Below are positions 34,909 through 44,266 of a DNA stretch of 61,274 bases, in pieces. The position numbers and the translations under genes are program-made. The stretch covers positions 1 through 61,274 of the forward strand of contig NZ_QJSW01000029.1 in assembly GCF_003217495.1 (NCBI RefSeq), read 5' to 3'. The stretch comes from Paenibacillus barcinonensis. Its GTDB lineage: Bacteria > Bacillota > Bacilli > Paenibacillales > Paenibacillaceae. The first letter of the stretch is position 1. Each line of letters opens with the position of its first letter. The notes under the pieces are model-generated. The model was not told where the DNA came from and made no database searches. It saw nothing but the letters and a program-made list of their open reading frames with translations.

Positions 34909-36159
34909 ATGAATGTTATGCAGCAAGCTGAAGAGGCTGTCCGGGCGTATGCGCGGTTAGGTTCCAGTGAACGAATGGCAAGGCTGAGGCAGGCGGGAAT
35001 TGAGGCATTGTCCAGCAGCGAGCAGCGACGGCGGGAGCCTGGGCTTCGTGTGCGATACGATGTGCATATCAGCTGTCTTGAGGCGATACGCATCAGACGT
35101 AAGGATACAAGCGGCATGGGTGCCAAGCAGGAGGAAGAGCTGGGTCGTGAAACATCTCCATCGGTCTATAAACGGGTGGAGAGGCTTGCGATCAAGTCGT
35201 TATACACGTTAGGGCTGGAGCATGGGCGGGTTCGCCTGGAGGCATCGGGAAGTGGCGGCTTTGCTGTCATTGCAGTTGATCCTTGTCCGTGGAACGATGA
35301 AGGTGAGCTTGGTGCAATGTACAAGGAGAGCTGGCAGCGGCATACAGCGGCATTGAACGAGGAGAAGCGGTTTAGCCGAACGCCTGTAATTGGCATGGAC
35401 CCTGAGTTTTTACTGGTGCAGATGCCCGAATCCAAAATCGTGCCGGCTTCTCGTTTTCTTGAGCGTACGGGTGTAGCAGGCTGTGATTCGGTTACAATTG
35501 GTGGCAGACGTGTATATCCCGTCGCAGAGCTGAGGCCAGCACCTAGTGCAGAGCCGCGAGAGCTGTTAACACATCTGATGCGAGCCTTCGCTGCAGCTTC
35601 GCGTAGCATCAGTGACTCGTCTCTGGTCTGGCAGGCGGGCGGTATGCCGCAGCGTGGGCTTCCGCTTGGGGGGCATATTCATTTTAGCGGCGTACAGCTG
35701 ACAGGAGAATTACTTCGTGCTCTGGATAATTATTTGGCACTGCCGCTGGCTGTGCTGCAGGACCCGCGTGGATCAGGCAGACGACCGAGGTACGGGGCGC
35801 TAGGCGATTTTCGCCTGAAATCCTACGGTGGCTTCGAGTATCGGACCTTGCCAAGTTTTCTGGTCTCTCCGGTTGTAGCAAAAGGAGTCGTTGCTCTGGC
35901 CGGTCTGATCGCTTGCAGCTACGATGAGTTGAAGCAGCGCCCTCTATCGACGACAAGGGTGCATCTGGCGTTCTATGAAGGGCAACGTGAAGTCATGATG
36001 CCCTACGTGACTCCGCTGATGGAGGATCTCAGGCAGTTGAACGGATATGCTCGTTACGAGCGGTATGCTGCGCCGTTAATGCGGCTGTGTAAACGAGGGC
36101 AGACCTGGGATGAGAGCCGGGATATCCGTAAACTATGGAATATTCGGGCAGGCTCATGA
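34909..36159 (+). CDS. Putative amidoligase domain protein (COOH-NH2 ligase type)
   Basis: A 416-residue protein. The N-terminal ~110 residues are Arg/Ala-rich and unrelated to the rest. From about residue 155 the sequence has the pattern of glutamine-synthetase-like amidoligases: GMDPEFLLV (metal-binding acidic pair), VAELRPAPSA, and GGHIHFSG. Such ligases join a carboxyl to an amino group with ATP; bacterial members are thought to modify peptides or cell-surface components. The substrate is unknown. GAAGGGGGG lies 5 bases before the ATG. It sits between cotE and mutS, where B. subtilis has no such gene. Confidence 0.72.
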   Translation: MNVMQQAEEAVRAYARLGSSERMARLRQAGIEALSSSEQRRREPGLRVRYDVHISCLEAIRIRRKDTSGMGAKQEEELGRETSPSVYKRVERLAIKSLYTLGLEHGRVRLEASGSGGFAVIAVDPCPWNDEGELGAMYKESWQRHTAALNEEKRFSRTPVIGMDPEFLLVQMPESKIVPASRFLERTGVAGCDSVTIGGRRVYPVAELRPAPSAEPRELLTHLMRAFAAASRSISDSSLVWQAGGMPQRGLPLGGHIHFSGVQLTGELLRALDNYLALPLAVLQDPRGSGRRPRYGALGDFRLKSYGGFEYRTLPSFLVSPVVAKGVVALAGLIACSYDELKQRPLSTTRVHLAFYEGQREVMMPYVTPLMEDLRQLNGYARYERYAAPLMRLCKRGQTWDESRDIRKLWNIRAGS

Positions 36160-36178
36160 AGAAGAAGCTTTTTTTTGT

Positions 36179-36428
36179 TATAATGAAATATAGCACTTTT
36201 CTAACGTCAAGATATGACTGATAGGAAGCAACGCGGCAAGAAGTAGTAATGACAGAGAACAGAAAGCCCTTAAATAACTATAGGAATTAGGTAAGTGGTA
36301 AGCCCTTGAAGAAAAAGGTGTATAGCCTGCACATAAGGCGGAGGTGCGATCCAGGTGCCTAACCGCCTTATTGGGTTCCAAGGGATACGGCTGCCTGACA
36401 TCACAGGAACGGACGGTGGATCAATATC
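36179..36428 (+). other. Candidate promoter and structured leader of mutS
   Basis: TATAAT at 36179-36184 could start a leader of about 240 bases. It contains CCCTTG (36303) pairing with CAAGGG (36379) around an inner 9-bp hairpin, ATAAGGCGG (36333) with CCGCCTTAT (36363), and a smaller AGG/CCT-GTG/CAC element. This gives a three-way-junction-like fold. There is no T-run terminator. I do not match it to a known riboswitch class. Confidence 0.45.
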
Positions 36429-39308
36429 ATGGCTCAGTACACGCCAATGATTCAACAATATTTGCAAGTAAAGGCTGAAGCACAGGATGCTTTTCTTTTT
36501 TTCAGATTAGGTGATTTCTACGAAATGTTTTTCGATGATGCCATTAATGCTGCTCGAGAACTGGAGATTACGTTAACTGCACGTAACGGTGGAGCAGATG
36601 ACAAAATTCCAATGTGCGGCGTGCCTTATCATTCGGCTGAAAATTACATACAGCGTCTGATCGAAAAGGGATATAAAGTTGCAATCTGCGAGCAGATGGA
36701 GGACCCGACAGTAACAAAAGGCATGGTACGCCGGGAGATCGTTCGTGTGGTTACACCCGGAACGGTGATGGAGGGCAAGACACTCGGAGACAAGTCCAAC
36801 AACTATATGGTATGTCTGACGGGTAATCAGAACACACTGGCGCTGGCAGCTTGTGACCTGTCTACCGGGGAGCTTTATGTCACATCCGTTCCTTATTCGA
36901 AGGAATGGCTCAAGGACGAAATAGGCATCTATGAGCCATCGGAGCTTGTGGGGGATGCTTCCCTGCTTGAACTCGTAGAATCCGAGTCTTCTCCCATCGG
37001 CCGCCCGGTAGTGTATACCGCTTGGACGAAAAGCAAGGAGGACCTCGTACGTCAGCAGTTTGGCGAATCGGTGTGGGCCAGATTGGAGCCGGAGCGTCAG
37101 GCATGTGTTGCCCGGTTGTTCTCTTATCTGAGTGAAACACAGAAGCGCTCGTTGGGGCAATTGACGCAAATATCAACATATGAGCCGGACCATTACATGA
37201 TACTGGACCCGTTTACACGTCGTAATCTGGAGCTGGTGGAGACGGTGCGCGAACGCTCGAAGAAGGGTTCGCTGCTGTGGCTGCTGGACCGTACGCAGAC
37301 GTCCATGGGAGCACGTATGATGCGGCGCTGGGTGGATAAACCTCTTTTGCAGAAAGGGAAAATCAACGAGCGGCTGGAAGCGGTAGACACGCTGTATAAC
37401 CAGTTTATTCTGCGCGAGGACCTGCGAGCCGAGCTTAAAGATATCTATGATCTGGAACGATTGGTGGGTCGCATTGCTTTTGGTAACGCCAATGGACGTG
37501 ATCTGAATGCGCTCAGATCATCTCTGGACAAAATTCCAACTCTGCGCCAGCACTGTGCCAATTCATCCTCCTCGACACTTCGGCATATTGCCGAAATGAT
37601 GGATGACTGTGCTGATCTGCGTGATGCGATCGGACAGGCGATTGTGGACGAGCCTCCAGTGTCGGTCAGAGACGGCGGACTTATTCGTGAAGGGTATCAC
37701 GCTCGTCTGGATGAGCTGCGGGAGGCTTCCGTGAACGGGAAACAATGGATCGCTGAGCTCGAAGCCAGAGAGCGCGAAGCGACAGGTATTCGCTCGCTGA
37801 AGATTGGGTACAACAAAGTGTTCGGATATTATATCGAAATTACGAAGTCTAACTTGGCTTCACTGCCTGAGGGGCGCTATGAGCGCAAACAAACACTTGC
37901 TAACGCGGAACGTTACATTACACCTGAACTTAAAGAGAAGGAAACACTGATTCTTGAGGCTCAGGATAAAATGGTGGACATTGAGTACAGCCTGTTTGCA
38001 GCGCTGCGCGATCGTCTCAATGAGGAGATTGCAAGGCTTCAGAAGCTTGCTGAGCAGGTGGCCGAGATTGACGTCTATCAATCGTTTGCGGTCATTAGTG
38101 CGGAGCGTAATTTCGTGAAGCCTGTGCTGACGGACGGCTATAATCTGGTTGTTGAGCAGGGGCGTCATCCGGTCGTTGAGGCAGTGATGCGGGAGGGAGC
38201 TTTTATAGCCAACCATACGGCGATGACTGAGGAAGAGGCACGTATTCTGCTGATTACCGGACCGAATATGGCGGGAAAAAGCACGTATATGAGACAGGTG
38301 GCGTTGATCTCGATTCTGGCACAGGTCGGATGTTTTGTACCGGCGGGACAGGCGGAGGTGCCTATTATGGACCGAATCTTTACTCGGATCGGTGCGGCGG
38401 ATGATCTGATCGGCGGACAAAGTACGTTTATGGTAGAGATGGCTGATATTCAGGTGATGACGGAAAAAGCAACCCCGCGCAGCTTGATTATCATTGATGA
38501 GCTTGGACGTGGAACCTCGACCAGTGAGGGGATGGCCATTGCCCAGTCCGTTATCGAATATGTGCATGATGTAATTGGCTGTAAAGCACTCGTCTCTACC
38601 CATTTCCATGAGCTGGCTCATCTGGAGGAAAGTCTGGACAAGCTGGCTAACTATTCAATGGCAGTTCAGGAGAGTGGCGACAAGGTGAACTTCTTACGCA
38701 AGCTGATTGCGGGAGCGGCGAGCAGCAGCTACGGCATTTACTGTGCCCGGCTTGCGGGTCTGCCTGACAGCATTATTGAGCGTGCCAACGGGCTGCTGCA
38801 CGGGTTCGAACAAGCGGCGTCTCAAGTGGCGGTTGGCAGTGAGTTCATGAGCGAGAGCAAGCCACTGACTGCACAGCAATACCCGACACTGGACGCAGAG
38901 CCATCTGTATCGGACGATGTGAAGGACCAGTTGATTCGGGAACAGCATGTAGATAGAACGGCTGCAAGCGTTGAAGCGACGCTAACATCAAACCAAGCAG
39001 AGCAGGATGCGCTAACAAAAATACTAACCCATGATTCATCAAATACAGATACTTATGATAATACACATCATAATCCGCTCGAAACAAAGGCTTCTTCCAG
39101 TCAGGGAAGGCAGCAGGTCGTGCAGTTGTCGATCTTTGATGAAGAGGAGCCGGAAGCTTCGCAGGCTTCTCAGGCTGTGGTGGTGGAAGATAAACCTGCG
39201 CGTGAGTTAATCCGTCACATGAAAGAGATTGATGTTATGAATATGACACCTTTACAGGCAATGCAGGTATTAAACGAGCTTAAAATGAAGGCACAGCAAT
39301 TATCCTGA
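36429..39308 (+). CDS. mutS: DNA mismatch repair protein MutS
   Basis: A 959-residue protein. The N-terminal mismatch-binding domain has FFRLGDFYEMF near residue 27, the wedge that contacts mispairs. The ATPase domain has Walker A GPNMAGKST (about residue 611), DDLIGGQSTFMVEM, IIDELGRGTSTSEGM and the ABC signature region. It recognises mispairs and loops and recruits MutL. The region from about 830 to 940 is low in complexity (SNQAEQDALTKILTHDSSNT...), making the protein about 100 residues longer than the usual ~860; the last part again looks folded. The ribosome site GGTGGATC is weak. mutL follows 22 bases downstream. Confidence 0.95.
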   Translation: MAQYTPMIQQYLQVKAEAQDAFLFFRLGDFYEMFFDDAINAARELEITLTARNGGADDKIPMCGVPYHSAENYIQRLIEKGYKVAICEQMEDPTVTKGMVRREIVRVVTPGTVMEGKTLGDKSNNYMVCLTGNQNTLALAACDLSTGELYVTSVPYSKEWLKDEIGIYEPSELVGDASLLELVESESSPIGRPVVYTAWTKSKEDLVRQQFGESVWARLEPERQACVARLFSYLSETQKRSLGQLTQISTYEPDHYMILDPFTRRNLELVETVRERSKKGSLLWLLDRTQTSMGARMMRRWVDKPLLQKGKINERLEAVDTLYNQFILREDLRAELKDIYDLERLVGRIAFGNANGRDLNALRSSLDKIPTLRQHCANSSSSTLRHIAEMMDDCADLRDAIGQAIVDEPPVSVRDGGLIREGYHARLDELREASVNGKQWIAELEAREREATGIRSLKIGYNKVFGYYIEITKSNLASLPEGRYERKQTLANAERYITPELKEKETLILEAQDKMVDIEYSLFAALRDRLNEEIARLQKLAEQVAEIDVYQSFAVISAERNFVKPVLTDGYNLVVEQGRHPVVEAVMREGAFIANHTAMTEEEARILLITGPNMAGKSTYMRQVALISILAQVGCFVPAGQAEVPIMDRIFTRIGAADDLIGGQSTFMVEMADIQVMTEKATPRSLIIIDELGRGTSTSEGMAIAQSVIEYVHDVIGCKALVSTHFHELAHLEESLDKLANYSMAVQESGDKVNFLRKLIAGAASSSYGIYCARLAGLPDSIIERANGLLHGFEQAASQVAVGSEFMSESKPLTAQQYPTLDAEPSVSDDVKDQLIREQHVDRTAASVEATLTSNQAEQDALTKILTHDSSNTDTYDNTHHNPLETKASSSQGRQQVVQLSIFDEEEPEASQASQAVVVEDKPARELIRHMKEIDVMNMTPLQAMQVLNELKMKAQQLS

Positions 39309-39330
39309 GTAACCGGGAGGAGGAGAACCT

Positions 39331-41700
39331 GTGGCGAAAATCCATGTGCTTGATGAACATATTGCCAACCAGATTGCGGCAGGTGAGGTTGTGGAACGGC
39401 CTGCATCGGTCGTGAAGGAGCTGCTTGAAAATGCAGTCGATGCGGGAGCCACAAAGATTGAGGTAGCCGTGGAGGAGGGCGGGCTGCTCCGCATCCGGGT
39501 AAAAGATAACGGCTCGGGCATTGAGCCAGATGATCTGGAGACAGCCTTTTACCGTCATGCGACCAGTAAAATAACCCACGGCCGTGATCTATTTCAGATT
39601 ACGAGTCTCGGGTTTCGCGGCGAGGCTCTGCCCAGTATTGCGGCTGTCTCCAAGGTGGAGGTGCTGACTGCCAGCGGAGACGATGGACGAGGCCGGCGAA
39701 TCGTTATTGAAGGCGGCAAGTTGTGTGAACACGAGGACGCTGCATCACCGCAAGGAACGGAGTTTGTGGTGAAGGAGCTGTTTTATAATACACCTGCAAG
39801 GCTGAAATATATGAAAACGATCCAGACCGAGCTGGGACACATCTCGGATGTGTTGTATCGGATGGCGATGTCACATCCTCACATCTCATTTACGCTTCGT
39901 CACAATGAAAATACGCTGCTGCAGACGCTGGGCAATGGGGATCTACTGCAAGTTGTTGCAGCGATCTATGGAACGAGTGCGGCGAAAGCGATGCTGCCTA
40001 TTCAAGGTGAAAGTCTGGATTACAAAATTAATGGTTTAATCAGTTTGCCAGAATGGACACGTGCAAACCGTGCGGGGATGTCTACCATTGTGAATGGTCG
40101 ATATATTCGCAACTATGGGTTGAATCAGGCTATTCTTAAAGCCTACCATACACTGTTGCCTATTAACCGCTTCCCGCTGGTTGTATTACAGCTGGAGATG
40201 CACCCTTCGCTTGTTGACGTGAACGTACATCCGGCGAAGCTTGAAGTTCGCTTCAGTAAAGAGGCAGAGCTATACGAATTTGTGGAAACGACATTGCGGA
40301 GCATTTTGCGGCAAGAGGTATTGATTCCGCAGGTGCGTAAGCAGCAGATCAGGCGCGGAGATGACAGCTCGTTCATTCAGGAGCAGTTTCTGTTTCCAAG
40401 AGGTCCAGTGAAAGAGCAGGAAATCAGCGAAGGCTATGGTCAAGATGGGCCGCTCGGTCGAGTGAGACCGAATACGGATGCAAACACAAACACAAACACA
40501 AACACAAACACAAACACAAACACAAACACAAATACAAACACAAAAGAAACGAAGGATATGCAGCTGAACCAAACGCTTCCTTCAACACCTCTCTCATCCA
40601 CAACGGGATTCTCTCTGCCTCCTTCCAAAACAGCAGAGGAGGATCATTCGGATCTGGATGCACCTGCAGAGCCAGGAACGGTGCTTGATCAGAAACTGGA
40701 AGAGCAGTCGGGACAGAAGTTGAATCAAAATTCGGATCAAAAGTTTTCTGGTGGTAGTATGACACCGCCTTTACCTGAGGCTCCGCCAGAGACATCCATC
40801 GTCTATGGCCATGAGGAGCAGCTGAATGGGACCGAGCTGCATCAAGCGAATGCTGTCAGTGACGCGCAACAGTCTGATGGAAGTTTAAGCAAGGCGTTGA
40901 TCGGACCAGGTGATGAACTGAAGGTGGATGAAGGCAGAGAAGTTGGGAAAACACAAGCGACGGCTAATCGTGCGCCTTCTTATGGCACTCCTGTAAGGGA
41001 GAACCGAATGTCTTATACCTCCAATGCTGGACAAAGAGGAGAGCGAGGCTGGAAAAATACATCCATGCCTGATCCCGCCAAGCTGGCGGCTGCAATGCAA
41101 ACCGATGCATCCATGCCTGCGTTTCCTGAGCTTAGTCTGATTGGACAGCATCACGGAACGTACCTTATTGCCCAGAACGAAGAAGGTCTGTATTTGATCG
41201 ACCAGCACGCGGCCCATGAACGGGTGAACTACGAATACTATTATGAGAAATTTGGCAACCCGGCTCAGGCATCACAGGAGCTGCTGCTGCCGATTACGCT
41301 GGAATTCACACCTTCGGAGACTGAAAAGCTGAAAGCGAGACTTTCCTGGTTTGAACAGGCGGGCGTGTATCTGGAGCATTTTGGCGGGCAGACATTCCGT
41401 GTACGTTCTCATCCGTACTGGTTCCCGAAAGGGGACGAGAAGGATATTATTGAGGAAATGTCCGAATGGGTTCTCAGCGAGCGCAGCATTGATGTGGCGA
41501 AGATGCGTGAAGCGGCTTCGATTATGTGTTCCTGTAAGGCGTCTATTAAAGCGAACCAGAAGCTGACCGATCAGGAGGCGGAGGTGCTGATTCAGCGACT
41601 GGGGGCATGTCGTCAGCCATATACGTGTCCACATGGACGGCCGATTGTGATTTCATTTTCAACGTATGATCTGGAGAAATTATTTAAACGAGTGATGTAG
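39331..41700 (+). CDS. mutL: DNA mismatch repair protein MutL
   Basis: A 789-residue GHKL ATPase. The N-terminal domain has ENAVDAGATKIEV, DNGSGIEPDD and GFRGEALPSI. The C-terminal endonuclease domain has DQHAAHERVNYE (the DQHA-x2-E-x4-E metal motif), SCKASIKANQKL and CPHGRP, so it is a nicking MutL. The linker (about 345-595) is long, polar and low in complexity and contains ten tandem Asn-Thr pairs encoded by a hexanucleotide repeat. The start is GTG at 39331, 7 bases after GGAGGAGG. The linker explains the length over the usual ~630 residues. Confidence 0.95.
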   Translation: MAKIHVLDEHIANQIAAGEVVERPASVVKELLENAVDAGATKIEVAVEEGGLLRIRVKDNGSGIEPDDLETAFYRHATSKITHGRDLFQITSLGFRGEALPSIAAVSKVEVLTASGDDGRGRRIVIEGGKLCEHEDAASPQGTEFVVKELFYNTPARLKYMKTIQTELGHISDVLYRMAMSHPHISFTLRHNENTLLQTLGNGDLLQVVAAIYGTSAAKAMLPIQGESLDYKINGLISLPEWTRANRAGMSTIVNGRYIRNYGLNQAILKAYHTLLPINRFPLVVLQLEMHPSLVDVNVHPAKLEVRFSKEAELYEFVETTLRSILRQEVLIPQVRKQQIRRGDDSSFIQEQFLFPRGPVKEQEISEGYGQDGPLGRVRPNTDANTNTNTNTNTNTNTNTNTNTKETKDMQLNQTLPSTPLSSTTGFSLPPSKTAEEDHSDLDAPAEPGTVLDQKLEEQSGQKLNQNSDQKFSGGSMTPPLPEAPPETSIVYGHEEQLNGTELHQANAVSDAQQSDGSLSKALIGPGDELKVDEGREVGKTQATANRAPSYGTPVRENRMSYTSNAGQRGERGWKNTSMPDPAKLAAAMQTDASMPAFPELSLIGQHHGTYLIAQNEEGLYLIDQHAAHERVNYEYYYEKFGNPAQASQELLLPITLEFTPSETEKLKARLSWFEQAGVYLEHFGGQTFRVRSHPYWFPKGDEKDIIEEMSEWVLSERSIDVAKMREAASIMCSCKASIKANQKLTDQEAEVLIQRLGACRQPYTCPHGRPIVISFSTYDLEKLFKRVM
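40481..40540 (+). repeat. Coding hexanucleotide repeat (CAAACA)10 in mutL
   Basis: Ten tandem CAAACA units, the ninth altered to CAAATA, encode an Asn-Thr run in the MutL linker. Unit gain or loss keeps the frame. Confidence 0.97.
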
Positions 41701-41717
41701 TTTTATAGGGGGATATT

Positions 41718-42503
41718 ATGTATATAACAACGGGTGACAAGGAGGCAGCCTCACTGGTGCAGCGTGCTCGTGAGCTGGCGGCTGCGACTGGAGGAACATA
41801 TGTACCACGCAGCAGAACTTCTCTGCCAAAACTTTTGGAGCAATATGGTGTCCAGGAGATTCTGGTAGTGCTGAAAGGGAGGGCGCGCTTGTTCCGTAAG
41901 GATGCATCCGAGCTTGAATTTCACCCGAGTATGGGGTTTGTACGTGCCAAACGTGTATTAAGGGGAGAGCCTGACCCCATGCTGGAAGCTGGTGCAGTCA
42001 TGGAAGGGGATACGGTTGTGGATTGCACGGCCGGGCTGGGTTCGGATTCTTTAGTCTTTGCGGTGGCAACAGGTACTCAAGGGCATGTTATTGCGTGTGA
42101 GAGCTCTGAACCGCTCTATACCTTGCTGCTGGATGGAATGTCACATTATGAGAGCAACGAGCCGGATATCGACCAGGCCTTTCGGCGGATTGAGCTCCGT
42201 AATCGGGATCATCTGGAGCTGCTTCGTTCCTTGCCGGATCGTAGCTGTGACACCATATATTTTGATCCGATGTTCCGTGAGCCGATGATGGATTCGAGTG
42301 CAATCAAGCCTTTGCGAAACTATGCAAATGCCCATGCATTGGCCGAAGAAAGCATTATAGAGGCGAGAAGAGTCGCCCGCAAGCGAGTGGTTATGAAAGA
42401 AAAACGCGGCAGCGCAGAGTTTGACCGACTTGGATTCCAAGTGCTGGATCGGGCCAATGCAAAAACGTTGTACGGAGTGATTAATGTTGAAAGTGGAAGC
42501 TGA
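41718..42503 (+). CDS. Class I SAM-dependent methyltransferase, RsmJ-like
   Basis: A 261-residue protein. The SAM-binding loop is VVDCTAGLGSDS, followed by the acidic ACESSE strand. IYFDPMFRE is the catalytic-type DPxF block seen in RsmJ, which methylates a guanine of 16S rRNA in enterobacteria. The first ~85 residues form a separate N-terminal region. The true target is not known in this group. AGGGGGATATT precedes the ATG, and its end overlaps the start of miaA by 20 bases, so the two are coupled. Confidence 0.78.
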   Translation: MYITTGDKEAASLVQRARELAAATGGTYVPRSRTSLPKLLEQYGVQEILVVLKGRARLFRKDASELEFHPSMGFVRAKRVLRGEPDPMLEAGAVMEGDTVVDCTAGLGSDSLVFAVATGTQGHVIACESSEPLYTLLLDGMSHYESNEPDIDQAFRRIELRNRDHLELLRSLPDRSCDTIYFDPMFREPMMDSSAIKPLRNYANAHALAEESIIEARRVARKRVVMKEKRGSAEFDRLGFQVLDRANAKTLYGVINVESGS

Positions 42504-43440
42504 ACAAAAACCCAAGCTGCTGGTGCTGGTAGGACCAACGGCAGTGGGCAAAACAAGATTAAGCATCGAGCTGTCACGTGCCTTTAACTGTGAAGTCATC
42601 TCGGGAGATTCGATGCAGGTCTATCGGGAAATGGATATTGGAACCGCGAAAATTACACCCGAAGAAATGAAGGGTATTCCCCATCACCTCATTGACATTC
42701 ATGAACCGGAATATCCGTATTCCGTTGCGGAGTTTCAGGAGAGCTGCACACGTCTGATTCCTGAGATCCATGGACGAGGTAAATTGCCCTTTATCGTTGG
42801 CGGCACGGGATTGTATGTGGAATCGGTCTGTTACGGCTTTCAGTTTTCGGACAGCGGTTCGGATGAAGCGTTCAGGGAAGAGCAGTTCAGTTATGCCGAG
42901 CAGCATGGAGCCCAGGCGCTTCATGACCGGTTAAGAGAAGTTGATCCAGCCAGTGCAGAGCGTCTCCATCCGAATGATCAGCGGCGAATCGTACGCGCAC
43001 TTGAAATCTTCCATCTGACGGGCGAGAAATGGTCGGATCAGCTGGCTGTGCAGAAAAAAGAGTCACCGTACGATCTGCTCATTGTGGGTCTTACGATGGA
43101 TCGTCAGAAGTTGTACGCCCGTGTTGAGGAACGAATCGATCTGATGATTGAGCAGGGACTTGTGCATGAGGTGAAGGCGCTGCTGGAGCGCGGGGTAGCG
43201 AGAGGGCATATTTCGATGCAGGGCTTGGGATATAAAGAGATTGCCGCGTACCTGCAAGGTGAAGTGAGCTGGGAGGCCGCGGTGGAGTGGTTGAAACGGG
43301 ATACACGCCGCTTTGCCAAACGGCAGCTGTCCTGGTTCCGTCATATGAAGGATATTCAGTGGATTGATGTGACGGATGCTGCTGATTTTGAAGGGAATTA
43401 TAGACAAGTGAGTGAATTGATTACACGTCAGTTCACCTGA
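42484..43440 (+). CDS. miaA: tRNA dimethylallyltransferase
   Basis: A 318-residue enzyme that adds a dimethylallyl group to A37 of tRNAs reading UNN codons. The P-loop is VLVGPTAVGKTRLS; GDSMQVYREMDIGTAK, PHHLIDIHEP and GGTGLYVES are the family blocks, and GLGYKEIAAYLQG with RRFAKRQLSWFRHM follows. The start at 42484 has GGAGTGATT upstream inside the methyltransferase gene. hfq lies 417 bases downstream, as in many bacteria. Confidence 0.96.
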   Translation: MLKVEAEQKPKLLVLVGPTAVGKTRLSIELSRAFNCEVISGDSMQVYREMDIGTAKITPEEMKGIPHHLIDIHEPEYPYSVAEFQESCTRLIPEIHGRGKLPFIVGGTGLYVESVCYGFQFSDSGSDEAFREEQFSYAEQHGAQALHDRLREVDPASAERLHPNDQRRIVRALEIFHLTGEKWSDQLAVQKKESPYDLLIVGLTMDRQKLYARVEERIDLMIEQGLVHEVKALLERGVARGHISMQGLGYKEIAAYLQGEVSWEAAVEWLKRDTRRFAKRQLSWFRHMKDIQWIDVTDAADFEGNYRQVSELITRQFT

Positions 43441-43857
43441 TTTTCACTGGAATCTACAATCTTGTTTTTCTATAAAAGGAGTATTGCTCTACCTCCAGTG
43501 GGCTGTTATTAAGTTGAAAAAGATAGCTCACCATGATTCAAACAGGAGCATAGAGGATAAGATTTAAGTGGGATTACGGCTCTAAATATGATGGATTATA
43601 CAGATGTCATATGTCGATAAAATATTGTTAAGTGATTTTCAATTAGAAATTGTTCCTCTTTTGCAATTCTGTAAGGCAGTGTATAATGGATAGGTCTTCT
43701 AGTTCTAATCTTGCTTCGAATGGAGCGGTGAAACGGGGGACAAGGGGTTTTTGTGGATTATATGAAACTGTTCATGATATAATAGCACGAAAGCTACTCA
43801 GCGATATTGAATATTTCTTACACTTCGAATTCAAATGAACCAATGGGGGTACGGCTA
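43441..43857 (+). promoter_or_regulatory. Spacer with candidate hfq promoters
   Basis: About 417 bases without a supported gene. TATAAT at 43682-43687 has only a weak -35. A better candidate is TATAAT at 43778-43783 with TGA before it, an extended -10, placed 75 bases ahead of hfq. The first ~150 bases after miaA hold no clear terminator; a weak TTTTCTATAAAA element is visible. Confidence 0.5.
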
Positions 43858-44100
43858 ATGAACAAGTCCATCAACATCCAAGATACGTTCTTGAACCAAC
43901 TGCGGAAAGAAAATATTCCGGCTACGGTCTATTTGACCAATGGCTTCCAAATCCGCGGGACGATCAAAGCATTTGACAATTTTACGATCGTCATTGACAG
44001 CGACGGACGCCAGCAAATGGTCTACAAGCATGCCATCTCCACGTTCACGCCGCAACGCAGCGTATCGCTGATGCAGCAAGACAACGGCGGCGAAGCTTAA
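43858..44100 (+). CDS. hfq: RNA chaperone Hfq
   Basis: An 80-residue Sm-like protein. Sm1 is ATVYLTNGFQIRGTIKAFDNF and Sm2 is the YKHAIST end, with the Gln-Asp start INIQDTFLNQLRKE forming the proximal-face helix. It forms hexamers that bind A/U-rich RNA. The start at 43858 matches the Hfq N-terminus (MNKSINIQ) and GGGGGT lies a few bases upstream; the frame opens earlier but without a ribosome site. Confidence 0.96.
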   Translation: MNKSINIQDTFLNQLRKENIPATVYLTNGFQIRGTIKAFDNFTIVIDSDGRQQMVYKHAISTFTPQRSVSLMQQDNGGEA

Positions 44101-44266
44101 AAAATCCGAAACTTTTTTACAAACCATTTCGTCTAGATGTATAGGCAATGAAACAGAGCAACCTGATATGGGTTGTTCTTTTCATTCCGGGCAAAATAGC
44201 TTTAATGCAAGCCTATGCTGTCAGAGGAATAGAAAACATGCAATTGAAAGGGAGTCAGGAGGTAAC

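Noticed and set aside
40270..40795. Long minus-strand frames with VCVCVCV or LCLCLC repeats
   Set aside because: They are shadows of the CAAACA repeat in mutL.
43650..43838. 62-codon ORF upstream of hfq
   Set aside because: No ribosome site; it spans both candidate hfq promoters, so it is probably untranslated.
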